Below, piece after piece: positions 11,034 to 20,547 of a DNA stretch of 64,000 nucleotides (position 1 is its first letter; the number at the start of each line of letters is the position of its first letter). The notes under the pieces were generated by a model. It had not been told where the DNA came from and ran no database searches. It saw only the letters and a program-made list of their open reading frames with translations. The stretch lies in the NCBI GenBank assembly GCA_032716605.1, contig CM064492.1, positions 53,746,084-53,810,083 on the forward strand, read 5' to 3'. A program made the position numbers and the translations under genes. This stretch comes from Paralithodes platypus (Eukaryota; Arthropoda; Malacostraca; Decapoda; Lithodidae).

Positions 11034-11416
11034 TTAAGGGAGCCCACCTCGCATTTTTTGTTTTCTCTTTCTCCCTCTCTCTCTGGGATGTATTCATTCG
11101 GACCCATTCAGCGTACTGTTTTAAGACGTTTATCCCCATTCAGGTGCCGATTTTTTCCTGGCGAGCGTTAGGGAGCCAGCATATTTTTTATAATGTTTTG
11201 ACAGCAAACTAAATTTGTACATTTTTCGATAGAAAAATTTCTCCGGCGAAGCCGGATCTCTCTATACAATGTTGGCTCGCTATTTCTCGCCAGGAAGAAA
11301 TCGACACCTGGATAGGGATAGACTTCTTAAAACAGTTGGCTGAATGGGGCCGAATGGATACAAGCCAGAGAAAGAGAAAAGGAGGGGAAAAAAGCAGGTC
11401 ACTCTCCTGAAGCTTC
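11034..11416. mobile_element. MITE-E (long-arm foldback) copy 1
   Basis: Starts TTAAGGGAGCCCACCTCGC. Arms of about 170 bp are inverted complements: the left arm has CATTCGGACCCATTCAGC and the right arm has GCTGAATGGGGCCGAATGG. The centre is a hairpin, TCTCCGGCGAAGCCGGA. The right end is worn (CACTCTCCTGAAG). No coding capacity. Confidence 0.85.
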
Positions 11417-11449
11417 CCGGGGGTAGATGAACTCTTACCACCACTTTAA

Positions 11450-11657
11450 CCCTAAGAAGATATGATACGCATTTGTCTTTTGTTTTCTGGCTATTATTAA
11501 TTTGTTTTCAGACTAGGAAGGGTATATGGAAGTCAGAGGGTTAATTTAGACAGTCTTTACCCTTATAATGCCAACAGATCCATCCTAAGCCGTATCAAAT
11601 CGTCTAATGAGGGCTAGCTAGCATACACTGTCAAATTGCGTCACGATCTTCAAAGGG
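11450..11657. mobile_element. MITE-B copy between TTAA sites
   Basis: 208 bp flanked by TTAA at 11446-11449 and 11658-11661. Termini are CCCTAAGAAGATATGATACG and its complement-like AAATTGCGTCACGATCTTC. The right TTAA is also the first base set of MITE-C. Confidence 0.85.
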
Positions 11658-11935
11658 TTAACCCTATTTGGTCCGAGGAAGGTCTTTTGGGAACTACCCT
11701 GTTTCGCACCAGTAATTTGGAGATTTTAAGACGTTTCACACCATTAGTTTGGCGATAGTAAGACGCTTTATCCCATTCAGGAGTTGATTGTTTTCTGGGT
11801 CAGTGATAGCGAGCTTGTACCTTAAAATAATTCGGCCTTTGGGCTGAACATTTGGCTATACAAAAATGTAAAAAATTTGCTTAAAGGGGATCTGGGTGGC
11901 CAGTTACGTAAGGTCGTTGAGAAGTCCGAGGGTTA
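11658..11935 (+). mobile_element. MITE-C copy abutting MITE-B
   Basis: Begins TTAACCCTATTTGGTCCGAG and continues GTTTCGCACCAGTAATTTGG, TCATCCCATTCAGG-like text and the core ATTCGGCCTTTGGGCTGAAC with the GTAAAAAATTTGC hairpin region. The right end near 11935 is not sharp. No gene. Confidence 0.7.
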
Positions 11936-12057
11936 ATTAGGATAGTTATTACCCATTTGATTCCTAGAAATCCTTCCTAAACTGCATAAAATCGACAAAT
12001 AGTTGCCAGAAAAAATGGATGAATGTTTCCTCGAGTCCTGCTGAAATATATTGTTAA

Positions 12058-12172
12058 CCCTTTGAGGATTATGGCATGTTTTGACAGTATATTCTGGCTA
12101 TCATTAGACGATTTTATTCAGTTTAGGAAGAACTTGATTAGAAAGTAAAAATGCGTCCTAATACCGAAAGGG
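12058..12172. mobile_element. MITE-B short copy between TTAA sites
   Basis: 115 bp between TTAA 12054-12057 and 12173-12176. It has CCCTTTGAGGATTATGGCAT and TGGCTATCATTAGACGATTT but lacks most of the second arm, so it is an internally deleted copy. Confidence 0.85.
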
Positions 12173-12566
12173 TTAACACTATCTAGTCCAACGTCTTCGG
12201 AGTTATTATGATATGTGTACATTTTATTGAAGATTTTGCTTGTTTTTGCCATTTTCGAGCAATGTACTTTAGTTTGTCCTTTTAGGCTAGCAAATTGCCT
12301 TCCCAGACTTCCTTCCAACTAAACAAAAAATGCCCATCCAGATCCTCTTCAAGCTAAATTTTTACATTTTTCGACATAAAAATGTCTCGACCGAAGGCCG
12401 ATTACTTTTAAGTTTCAGGTTCGCTATTGCTCGGCCAGAAAAAAAATCGGCACCTGAATGGGGTTAAAGTGTCTTACTATGGGCAAAATAATGAGGTGAA
12501 ACATCTAAAATCTCCAAATTAAAGGAGCGAAACATGGGAGGTCCAAAAATACTCCCCTCGGACCAA
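12173..12566 (+). mobile_element. MITE-D/C mosaic copy
   Basis: Left end is MITE-D (TTAACACTATCTAGTCCAACG, CGTCTTCGGAGTTATTATGA, GCCATTTTCGAGCAATG). The middle is the shared core (ACATTTTTCGACATAAAAATG, CGACCGAAGGCCGA, GCTATTGCTCGGCCAG). The right end is MITE-C (CCTCGGACCAAATGGTT). This shows that the families exchange halves. Confidence 0.75.
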
Positions 12567-12659
12567 ATGGTTCAAGTTGTGTAAAATTAGCCAGAATACG
12601 ATAAAGGAGGAAGAGGAGTGAGTGATGCTTATGGTGGGACACAATAGATACCACTAACT

Positions 12660-13062
12660 CTGGACGGGAGGAGGAGAAGGAAGAAGATGAGGGTGAGGAA
12701 GATGAGGAGGGGAGGAGGAGGAGGGGAAAGAAAGGAGGAAGAGGAAGGGAAGGAAAGGAGGAGGAGGGGAAGGAAAGGAGGAGGAGGGGAAGGAAAGGAG
12801 GAAGAGGAGAAGGAAAGGAGGAAGAGGAGAAGGAAAGGAGGAGGAGGGAAGGAAGAGGAGGAAGAGGAGTTATGGATGGCTATGGTTAGACACGAATAGA
12901 CCCGCTAACTCTGGACGGGAGGAAGAGAAGGAAGAGGAGAAGGAACGAGGAGGAAGGAGGAGGATGGAAGGAAGAGGAGGAGGAGGAAGAAGAGGAGGAG
13001 AAGGAAGAGGAGGAGGAGGACAAAGAAGTGAAGGGGAAGGGGAAAGAAGATTAGTCTACTGA
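12660..13062 (+). repeat. Purine-rich (GGAGGA)n minisatellite
   Basis: GGAAAGGAGGAGGAGGGGAA-type units, interrupted at about 12862-12920 by a short sequence (CACTAACTCTGGACGGGAGG) that also occurs at 12650, implying a large-scale duplication. Poly-charged frames here are artefacts. Confidence 0.9.
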
Positions 13063-13258
13063 AAGGGTTAACGAGCAGAGAGTAAGGAATGCAGGAGTGA
13101 CGTGTGAGACGATAAAGAAGGAAGGGTAAAGAGAGAGAGAGAGAGAAACGGAAAGACAGAGAGGGAGCTATCAATGTAATATGAATGCAAATTAAGAGAG
13201 TCGTTAAATAAAGTAGGAGGAGGAGGAGATTAATGAGATGGAGAAATTAGGGATTATT

Positions 13259-13462
13259 AGCCCTTTCAGTATTTAAAGACGCATTTTTTCACTTTATTCT
13301 TGATATTATTGGGCGATTTTACGCATTATAGACGGGCATTTTAGGAATCCAAGGGGCCAAAAGTATCCCTAGCTCCCACAAGTTCTTCCTAAACTGAATC
13401 AAATCGTCTAAGGATCGCCAGAATAAACAGTCCACCCGCCTCATAAATCTCAAAAAGGGTTA
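13259..13462. mobile_element. MITE-B copy
   Basis: Left arm CCCTTTCAGTATTTAAAGAC with ATTATTGGGCGATTTT. Right arm CCTAAACTGAATCAAATCGT ... AAAAGGGTTAA. About 205 bp with a TTAA right end. Confidence 0.8.
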
Positions 13463-13487
13463 ACTCATTCGGTCAGATGCGCCATTG

Positions 13488-13489
<2 letters not shown>

Positions 13490-13544
<55 letters not shown>

Positions 13545-13584
13545 GTATTACTTTTATTATTAGTATTATTATTATTATTATTAC

Positions 13585-13616
<32 letters not shown>

Positions 13617-13620
13617 GGCC

Positions 13621-13664
<44 letters not shown>
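13490..13664. repeat. (ATT)n microsatellite
   Basis: Nearly 175 bp of ATT with a few substitutions. The poly-L and poly-N frames are artefacts. Confidence 0.98.
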
Positions 13665-13666
<2 letters not shown>

Positions 13667-13779
13667 TAAATGTGTTACCATGCTATACCACCATGTATAC
13701 TATGTACATATATCTTTCTTAAATTATATTTTACTCCTATTAATGCTAAATTTACTTTTATAATTATTATATCTACCAA

Positions 13780-13832
13780 TTAATGTCTTCGCCCACTGGT
13801 GGGTACAAATAAACAATCAATCAATTATTATT
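13780..13832 (+). mobile_element. Retroposon 3' tail with (CAAT)n
   Basis: CCCACTGGTGGGTACAAATA followed by AACAATCAATCAATTATT. The same tail recurs at 14041-14105, which indicates the 3' end of a dispersed LINE or SINE with an AATC repeat tail. Confidence 0.6.
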
Positions 13833-14029
13833 ATATATATATATATTTTTTTTTTTTTTCCCTAAATTGAATTAAGTCTTTAGGAGGTGGCAAATTGTGC
13901 GAAGTTGTGCATCTTCTGATTATAAGAATCCTGTGCTGTAACCTCATCATGTTCGCCTTACAACTTCCTCGTAATATTTCCTCATGTTAATTCTTAAATT
14001 ACATTATTTTGCTGTGTCCAATAATTACT

Positions 14030-14106
14030 GTAATGTATTACCCCATGTGGGTATAAATAAACAATCAATCAATCAATTGGATATAAATAAACAATCAATC
14101 AATCAA
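14030..14106 (+). mobile_element. Retroposon 3' tail with duplicated (CAAT)n
   Basis: CCCCATGTGGGTATAAATAA then AACAATCAATCAATCAATT, with the block from TATAAATAAACAATC present twice. Leads into an (ATT)n tract. Confidence 0.6.
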
Positions 14107-14112
14107 TTATTA

Positions 14113-14164
<52 letters not shown>
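14107..14164. repeat. (ATT)n microsatellite
   Basis: About 19 ATT units, downstream of the retroposon tail. Confidence 0.97.
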
Positions 14165-14165
<1 letters not shown>

Positions 14166-14335
14166 ACTATTATAACTATTTCAGACAGTTTTATTGGTAT
14201 CTAAACTATTGCGGGTATGAAAAGGAATGTCCATAATGATATACAAATTAAAGGTATATTGGTTGTGAACACCCTATCTTATACCATTTAGAAGGGTAAA
14301 TCACTATCAATATAATCAATGATTTTGTGTAAAGG

Positions 14336-14434
14336 ATTACTAATGAGAAAGAGAGGTTGGCCTATCCTGACCAGGATTCGAACCCACTAACACCAGGTAG
14401 ATTTGGGAGAGTTGGGCACCGTAACCACTAGACC
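14336..14434 (-). mobile_element. tRNA(Ser/Leu-like)-derived SINE, minus copy
   Basis: Read on the minus strand: an A-box part (TGGTCTAGTGGTTACGGTGC), a long variable-arm-like stretch, then the B box GGGTTCGAATCCTGG and CAGGATAGG. The spacing between A and B boxes fits a class II (Ser/Leu-type) tRNA ancestor. The same SINE occurs at 61228-61340. It is not a functional tRNA: the acceptor stem does not close. Confidence 0.7.
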
Positions 14435-14481
14435 ATGATCGGATAGTGGTTACGGTGCCGTACTCTCCCAAATCTACCTGG
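14393..14481. repeat. 37-bp-arm hairpin from two head-to-head SINE heads
   Basis: Arms 14393-14429 and 14445-14481 pair at 35 of 37 positions around a 15-nt loop. Each arm is the A-box half of the same tRNA-like SINE. The right arm ends exactly where the LINE 3' tail begins. Confidence 0.9.
14435..14480 (+). mobile_element. tRNA-derived SINE, plus copy, 5' part
   Basis: Contains TAGTGGTTACGGTGCCG and CTCTCCCAAATCTACCTG, the A-box half. Its B-box half appears to be at 18558-18640, on the far side of LINE copy 2, so the LINE split it. Confidence 0.7.
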
Positions 14482-14703
14482 AGTACAAAGGAGTACAAAG
14501 GAAATCAAGCAACAACAGATCTAGTGAACCTTCTAGGCTGCTTTTCCTCCAAAACACTGAGGATCAAGTGTCCAAACAGTGGTTTAGAGTGGGTAAGGAA
14601 ACATAGGAAAGGGAATTACTGCCCTGGAACTAATGTCCGTGGCAGGAATAGGAAGTTAGTAGGGGACAGATGGGTTAGTAACTGAGGGGGGGATAAAATA
14701 AAG

Positions 14704-17700
14704 TTATTCATTTACAAACGCAGTCAGTCGCGGGTTTGATGCGAGATATTTGTCTAGGCGGAGTTTAAATGAATCAACGGTGATGCAGTCTATAACGTCT
14801 CGGGGAAGCCCATTCCACAAGTTGACAACTCGATTGAAGAAGAAATTCTTAGATTCGTGTGAGTTAAAAGATTTACCAATAATTTTGCAACCGTTTCCCC
14901 GCGTGTAATTAGATTGGTCGATAGTGAAGTACTTACTACAGTTCATATTGTCGATGCCTTTGATGATTTTGAACACTTGAATTAAGTCACCTCTTAATCT
15001 GCGCTGGGTTAAAGGAAATAGATTTAATTCTCTAAGACGCTCTTCGTATGGTTTGTTCTTTAGGCTAGGTATCATTTTGGTAACTCTACGTTGAACTCGT
15101 TCTAGCTTGTTTATATCTTTTTGGTAATAAGGGCACCAGGATTGAACCCAGTATTCCAGAAGAGGGCGGACTAAGGAATTGTAAAGGGTTAGGATAACTT
15201 CTTTGGATTTATGCTCAAATGACCTACCTATAAAGCCAATTATTTTGTTTGCCTTCTTAACTCTCTCACGACCATATGACGCAGAGGTTGCCAGATTAGC
15301 AATACTAAATAGAGTTCTCTCACTCTTATAATTACCTCTCCAAAATTAGTTTTCTGCCCACAGCTAACTCAAAGACAACTGCAGAGGTTGAAGTAACTAA
15401 ACTAAAGGTTTCTAAATACCCCTACCCTTTAAAGTATCCCTAATAGTCTCAAAATTGCGTCAAGAACGTGAGAGGGTTAACAACTTCTGAACATTGTTGA
15501 CTCGGTTTTAGGTTACTCGATATTGTTACTCCCAGATCGGTTTCTCTGTTTACATTCTTAAGCTGAGTGCCATTCATCGAATAGTTTGCTTTCTCATTTA
15601 GGTATCCGATATGTAGTACTTTACATTTATCCGCATTGAAACTCATTTGCCAAATTTGGGCCCAACATGACAATTTATCTAGATTGTGTTGCATATCGTC
15701 AACTTGTTCTTTTGAGAGTACGCTTTTGCAATTTTTGTATCGTCAGCAAATTTTGAGATTGTACAGGTGAGACCCTCATCTATGTCGTTGATGTAAATTA
15801 GAAAGAGAATTGGTCCCAGTACGGATCCCTGGGGTACCCCGCTACTTACATTGGTCCATTTAGATGCCTTACCGTTTATGACTACTCTTTGCTTTCTGTC
15901 GCTGAGCCAATTTTCTATCCATTTCAACACACCGTCTTGTATTCCATGCGCTTTTAGTTTTAGCAGTAAACGTTTGTGGGGAACTTTGTCAAAGGCCTTT
16001 TGAAAATCAAGGTATATAATATCTACAGCTTTACTCTCATCGTAGAGGTTGAGGATATCGTGGAAGAAGTCTAAGAGGTTTGTTAAACAGGAACGTTTTT
16101 TACGAAAGCCGTGTTGAGTATCTTTAAGTATGTTATTTTCCTCTAATTGATTTACGAGTCTGTCTCTTATGACCGTTTCTTGACCGTTTCTAGCATTTTA
16201 CATACAACTGAGGTTAAGCTAATTGGACGATAGTTACTGGGTAGGGATTTGCTGCCTTTTTTGAATATCGGTGTTACGTTGGCTAGCTTCCACTGATCAG
16301 GCATAGTTCCAGACTGCAAGGATTTATTGAATAGTAATGTCAGTGGTTTGGAGAGCTCATCCTTAGCTTCCTTTAGAACTCTAGGCGAGATTGTATCAGG
16401 TCCTGGCGTTTTATTTACCTTGAGTTTATCTAAACAATTCAATACTTCTCTCTCTGTAACGGTGATATTGCTTAGAACATCTGAATTATCAATCTGAATC
16501 GGCGATGGTGTAGGGATATCACTGAGGTCTTCTGTTGTAAAAACTGATGCAAAGAAGGTATTGAGGGCATTACTCATTTGTACTTCGTCTTTGGTGTATT
16601 CTCCATTTTCATCGACTAACGGTCCAACAGTTGAAGTAACTACTTTTATCTTTCTGATATAACTATAGAATTCTTTCGGGTTTGTTTTACTTTGATTCGC
16701 AATATGTAACTCTAGGGTATTTTTACTTTGCTTAATTAACTTTTTGGCTTTGCGTCGTAGTTCTACAAATTTCACCCGTTCTTCGTCATTTTGTGAGGAT
16801 TTTAATCTATCATTAGCAAATTTTTTAGCAAGCAGGCAGTTTGAAATATCTTTATTCCACCATTTGGGCTTATTATTATGGCCTGGATGCCGTATTTTCG
16901 ATGGTATGCAGTCTTGCACTGCGTTTAGGTAAGTGGTTTCGAATAACTTCCAAGATGTATTTATGTCGTTATTGTTAATTAAATAGCTCCAGTCAGTTTC
17001 TTTAAACATAGCTCTAAGTTTATGGAAGTTTGCTTTCTTGAAATTAGGGACTTTTTCGATGCTACTATTTGGTTCGTTACTAGTAAACTTTAAAGTGAAG
17101 TTATCGTACGATGGTCGCTGTTACTGAATTCATCACCAACATTCAAATTCTCTATTAATTCTTCTTTTGTTGCAAGTACAATGTCAAGAACATTATTACC
17201 ACGGGTCGGCGTTCCAACAAATTGATAAAGCGAACTTTCTTGCAAGTTCGTATACAAGTCATGTCCGGAGTGTGAAGTAAGAGTATCGCCCCACTTGGTC
17301 ACAGGTAAATTAAAGTCGCCAAAAATTACGGTATCTTGTGAGTTACTTACATCTGCAATTTGTTCGTAAATTTCTCGGTCAGTTTGCACTGATTGAGCTG
17401 GAGGTCTGTATATTAACGCAAGTATTATTTTTGTACCTTTATTATTCTTTATTAGCACAAAAGATGTGTCGATGTTCACAATTTGAGGTTTTGACAAGAG
17501 GGTAGGGTTAAGAGTTTCTTTGATATAAAGTAAAACGCCACCTCCATTTCTATTTATTCGGCTTTTCTCAAACATTACATAACCGGGAAGTGAATACTCT
17601 GCTAAAAAGTCTATCTTCGGTATTGAGCCAAGATTCTGTTATGCCAATCACATCATAATTTTCTGTAAACACTAGCTCCTCTAAATCTGAAAATTTATTG

Positions 17701-18485
17701 CGTATGCTACGAGCGTTTGCATAGAAAACCTTTAAATTTGTTATTTTAGATCTCACGGAACGCTCTTTAATAATATTTTTGGTTCTTGTCGGATCTACGT
17801 TTATGTTCATGGCTGTCCTCGGTCCTCGCCGTTTTCGGTCCTTATCGCTGGTGGTCCTCGGTTGCCTCTGTTTTTTGCTTGGCGTTGGATGATTTATGTC
17901 ACTGCTGCTTCTTCTCGGATGGCGTTTTTTTGATCCATGGCTGCGGACTGCTTCGTGTAGGAGACGACCCATGCGTGCTGAACCCACAGGGTTTAGATGA
18001 GTGCCATCCTTGCGGAACAGAGTAGGCTGGTTGTAGAAGTTGTCCCAGAGGTTGATGAATTCAACCTCTTCCTTCAGACACAAATATTTTAGTCGGCTAT
18101 TTGTGCTGAAGGCCTTGTCGTAGAATTTGTCAGGTGCTTCGATCTTGGGGAGAATGCCTGAGATTATGATATTCCTTGACTTGTTTTTGTAGTGCTGGAT
18201 CATCTTGCGATATTTCTCCATCAACTCTTCGGATCTGGTGCGCATGACGTCATTTGAACCAGCATGGATGACAAAAAGGGTATTTTCATTTGCATCCTTT
18301 GTGGTATCTTCGAAGGCTTCCACAATGTCGTCCAGTCCAGCTCCTGGGATGCAAAATCTTTTTCGTCGATTTGGGACTCTGTCGCAGAACTCTTCGACCT
18401 GTCCTCGTAGGATGGAATCCCCAACGAGCCTGGTCTCTTCTGGTTCGTCTTCCATCTCTACCAAGATCTCAAATCTGTTTGACAT
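14704..18485 (-). pseudogene. LINE polyprotein: SGNH-like domain, AP endonuclease, RT; broken
   Basis: Start at 18485 (MSNRFEIL) is preferred because sequence upstream of 18553 is SINE. Residues 22-24 GDS, 76-79 GSND and 160-163 DGTH are the hallmark blocks of an SGNH/GDSL hydrolase, as in ORF1 of CR1-type LINEs. A basic linker (about 183-247) leads with no stop into an AP-endonuclease start (YANARSIRNK, ITESWL), then GDFNLPVTKW and SDHRT, then RT ([28 protein letters not shown]) and the CR1-type C-terminus. Breaks: a 1-nt insertion in a T-run near 17600, a 1-nt loss near 17097, an 11-bp duplication at 16170-16191, a 1-nt loss near 15724, and the MITE. About 1,190 codons if unbroken. Confidence 0.9.
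15261..15476. mobile_element. MITE-F inserted in LINE copy 2
   Basis: 216 bp absent from all other LINE copies, flanked by TTAA at 15257-15260 and 15477-15480 where the other copies have one TTAAC. TIRs are imperfect, about 20 bp: left CTCTCTCACGACCATATGAC, right complement CCCTCTCACGTTCTTGACGC. TTAA duplication with C-rich ends is piggyBac-like. No coding capacity. A second copy is at 31582. Confidence 0.93.
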
Positions 18486-18557
18486 TGTGACTGGTAGATG
18501 AGACCTTTTCTGCGTTGGCCGTGCACCGTTCCTCACTGGTGTAAATCCGGAAACCTG

Positions 18558-18640
18558 TGGTGGCGGGTGAGTGAGTGGGCTCGAATCCTGGTCAGGATAC
18601 CTCTCTCCCAACCTGTCCGACATTATCATTAGAGATTACT
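18558..18640 (+). mobile_element. tRNA-derived SINE, plus copy, 3' part
   Basis: GGGCTCGAATCCTGGTCAGG is the B box, followed by TACCTCTCTCCCAACCTGTC, which matches the complement of the SINE at 61228-61280. It completes the A-box half at 14435-14480. Confidence 0.75.
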
Positions 18641-18644
18641 AATG

Positions 18645-18761
18645 ACTTTTCAGAATGTGCGATCGATACCAAACTTGCTATTTAGGAGAATCCGGCCTTT
18701 GGTCAAGACTTATTCTACCGAAAAACATACATGGTATCTTAGATGGGGTTTCGGGGTGTTT
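18645..18761. mobile_element. MITE core fragment
   Basis: Contains ATCCGGCCTTTGGTCAAG and TATTCTACCGAAAAAC, a worn version of the MITE-A/C core, and is directly followed by a fresher MITE-A. Confidence 0.5.
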
Positions 18762-18765
18762 TTAA

Positions 18766-19041
18766 GGGGAGATGGGCGTATTATTTTGCTTATTCATGTA
18801 TTTTTTTTTTCCTCCATCAAGCTTTAAAAAAAAACCTAGACTCCCCTTCAATTACAGGCTCGCTCTCGCTCGCCAGGTAAAACTAGACACCTAAATGGCA
18901 CGAAAGGCCTTAAAAATTACAACGAAATGGGGCCAAAGGTGTTAGAAACGCCAAACTAATGAACCGAACGTCTTGAAATCTGAAAACTAATGAGGCTAAA
19001 CATGAGGAAGAAGGGGGACCAGAAAAGCGACCCATTCCCCC
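18766..19041. mobile_element. MITE-A copy between TTAA sites
   Basis: 276 bp between TTAA 18762-18765 and 19042-19045. Left GGGGAGATGGGCGTATTATT; right complement of GACCCATTCCCC. The hairpin core is deleted but GGCTCGCTCTCGCTCGCCAG remains. Confidence 0.85.
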
Positions 19042-19056
19042 TTAAGTTTGAAGAGA

Positions 19057-19115
19057 GTACATAATATCATACTAACCCCCCCAAGACATCGCACCAGGTA
19101 GTGTTAACCAGTTGA
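19057..19115 (-). mobile_element. MITE-D terminus
   Basis: On the minus strand TTAACACTACCTGGTGCGAT then GTCTTGGGGGGGTTAGTATG, a single end of MITE-D. Confidence 0.6.
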
Positions 19116-19495
19116 CTAATGATAACGTCCAAATCTTGATTACTGAGTTGTCATGATTATATTAATTAATACCTTTCAACACGATGACGTAATTTTCGTC
19201 ATCTTCTGGTTTCAGTTAACAATTTGTTTAGCTTTTAATCTACCTCGAGGACTCAAAGAAGTAAGTACGATCTCTCTTTCTCTCTCTCTGCCAGCTTCAA
19301 AGGTTACCTTTGATCAGAATAGTACGGTACTACCACTTAACCTAATCTACCTTCATTTTACACTGTACACAACAAAAATCAAGTGAATAAAAAGGGCATG
19401 GAAAAGGTACATAAGATCATTGGGTATATTGATAGTGATTTAACTTTTTCTCCTTTTAATAGATGGGTTTATTACTACCAATATACCATTAAACA
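19116..19495. other. Unannotated AT-rich stretch
   Basis: No recognisable gene or element. A short CT-rich run lies at about 19271-19290. Confidence 0.5.
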
Positions 19496-20547
19496 TGTAC
19501 AAAGGAAATCAAGCAACAACGGGTTTTGCTACCCCTCAAGGTTACTTGCTCTCTAAGTTACGGCTGTTTTAAGCGCCCAACCGTTTATGATAAAGTGTGA
19601 ATTCAATTAGGTTAATAAACTAACAATGCAATACTAAGGAAATCATTTATTTATTTACAAATGCAGTCATCCGTGGGTTTCGGGCAAGGTGCTTGTCTAG
19701 GCGAACTTTAAAAAAATCAACGGTGTTACAGTCTGTAACATCTCGGGGAAGCCCATTACACAGATTGACAACTCGATTAAAGAAGAAGTTTTTAGATTCA
19801 TGCAAGTTAAATGATTTACCAATTATTTTGTAACCATTTCCCCTTATGTAATTTGACTGGTTGATTGTAAAGTACTTACTGCAGTTCAAAATGTCGATGC
19901 CTTTGATGATCTTGAACAATTGAATTAAATCACCTCTTAATCTCTGCTGTGTTAGGGGAAAATATTCAATTCCTCAAGACCTTCTCATATGGTTTGCTCC
20001 TCAAACACGGTATCATTTTGGTAACTACGTTGAACTTGCTCCAGTTTGTCTATATCTTTTTGGTAGAACGCAATATTCCAGAAGTGGACGTACTAACGAA
20101 TTGTATAGAGTGAGGATTACATCTTTGGATTTATGCTCAAAAGATCTGCCTATAAAACCTTTAATTGTGTTTACTTTCTTAACTTCTGTGCATCGTTGAC
20201 TGCGTTTTAGGTTACTCGATATTGTTACTCTGAAGTCCGTTTCTCTGTCTACACTCTCTACCTGGGTGCCATTGATTGAATAGTTTGCTTTCTCATTTCG
20301 GTTTCCGATGTGAAGTACTTTGCATTTATCTTCGTTGAAGCTCATTTGCCAGATTTTAGCCCAATGGGACAACCTATATACAGTAGATTGTGTTGCATAT
20401 CTTCAACATGTTCATTTGTGAGTACAGTATTTGCAATTTTTGTATCATCTGCAGACTTTGAGAGTGTACAGGTTAGACAGTCGTCTATGTTGTTAATGTA
20501 GATAAGGAAGAGTATTGGCCCCAATACTGATCCTTGAGGTACACCGC
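19496..20547 (-). mobile_element. CR1-like LINE copy 3, old and diverged
   Basis: Same 3' architecture (GTACAAAGGAAATCAAGCAAC) but only one decamer and many substitutions and indels throughout. It is truncated inside the RT just before the GVPQGS block. Unlike the young copies it lies in non-repetitive DNA. Confidence 0.88.
19647..20524 (-). pseudogene. Decayed LINE RT C-terminal half
   Basis: Three frames recover [22 protein letters not shown] (F of FADD replaced by S), VTISSNLKRSQRC, LYNSLVRPLLEYCV and LDKHLARNPRM. At least three frameshifts. The C-terminus is about one-third changed against copies 1 and 2. Confidence 0.88.

Larger units (their letters stand above)
14481..18552 (-). mobile_element. 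CR1-like LINE copy 2, near full length
   Basis: The most complete copy: a short 5' leader (about 67 bp), one long coding region with SGNH, endonuclease and RT domains, a ~220-bp 3' UTR and two ACAAAGGAGT-type decamers at the 3' end. A possible 5-bp target duplication, ACCTG, lies at 14476-14480 and 18553-18557. It sits inside a tRNA-derived SINE and contains MITE-F at 15261-15476. Without the MITE it is about 3.85 kb. Confidence 0.92.

Noticed and set aside
17786..18501. Plus-strand frames opposite the LINE SGNH region
   Set aside because: Shadows of the minus-strand LINE protein, which has clear motifs.
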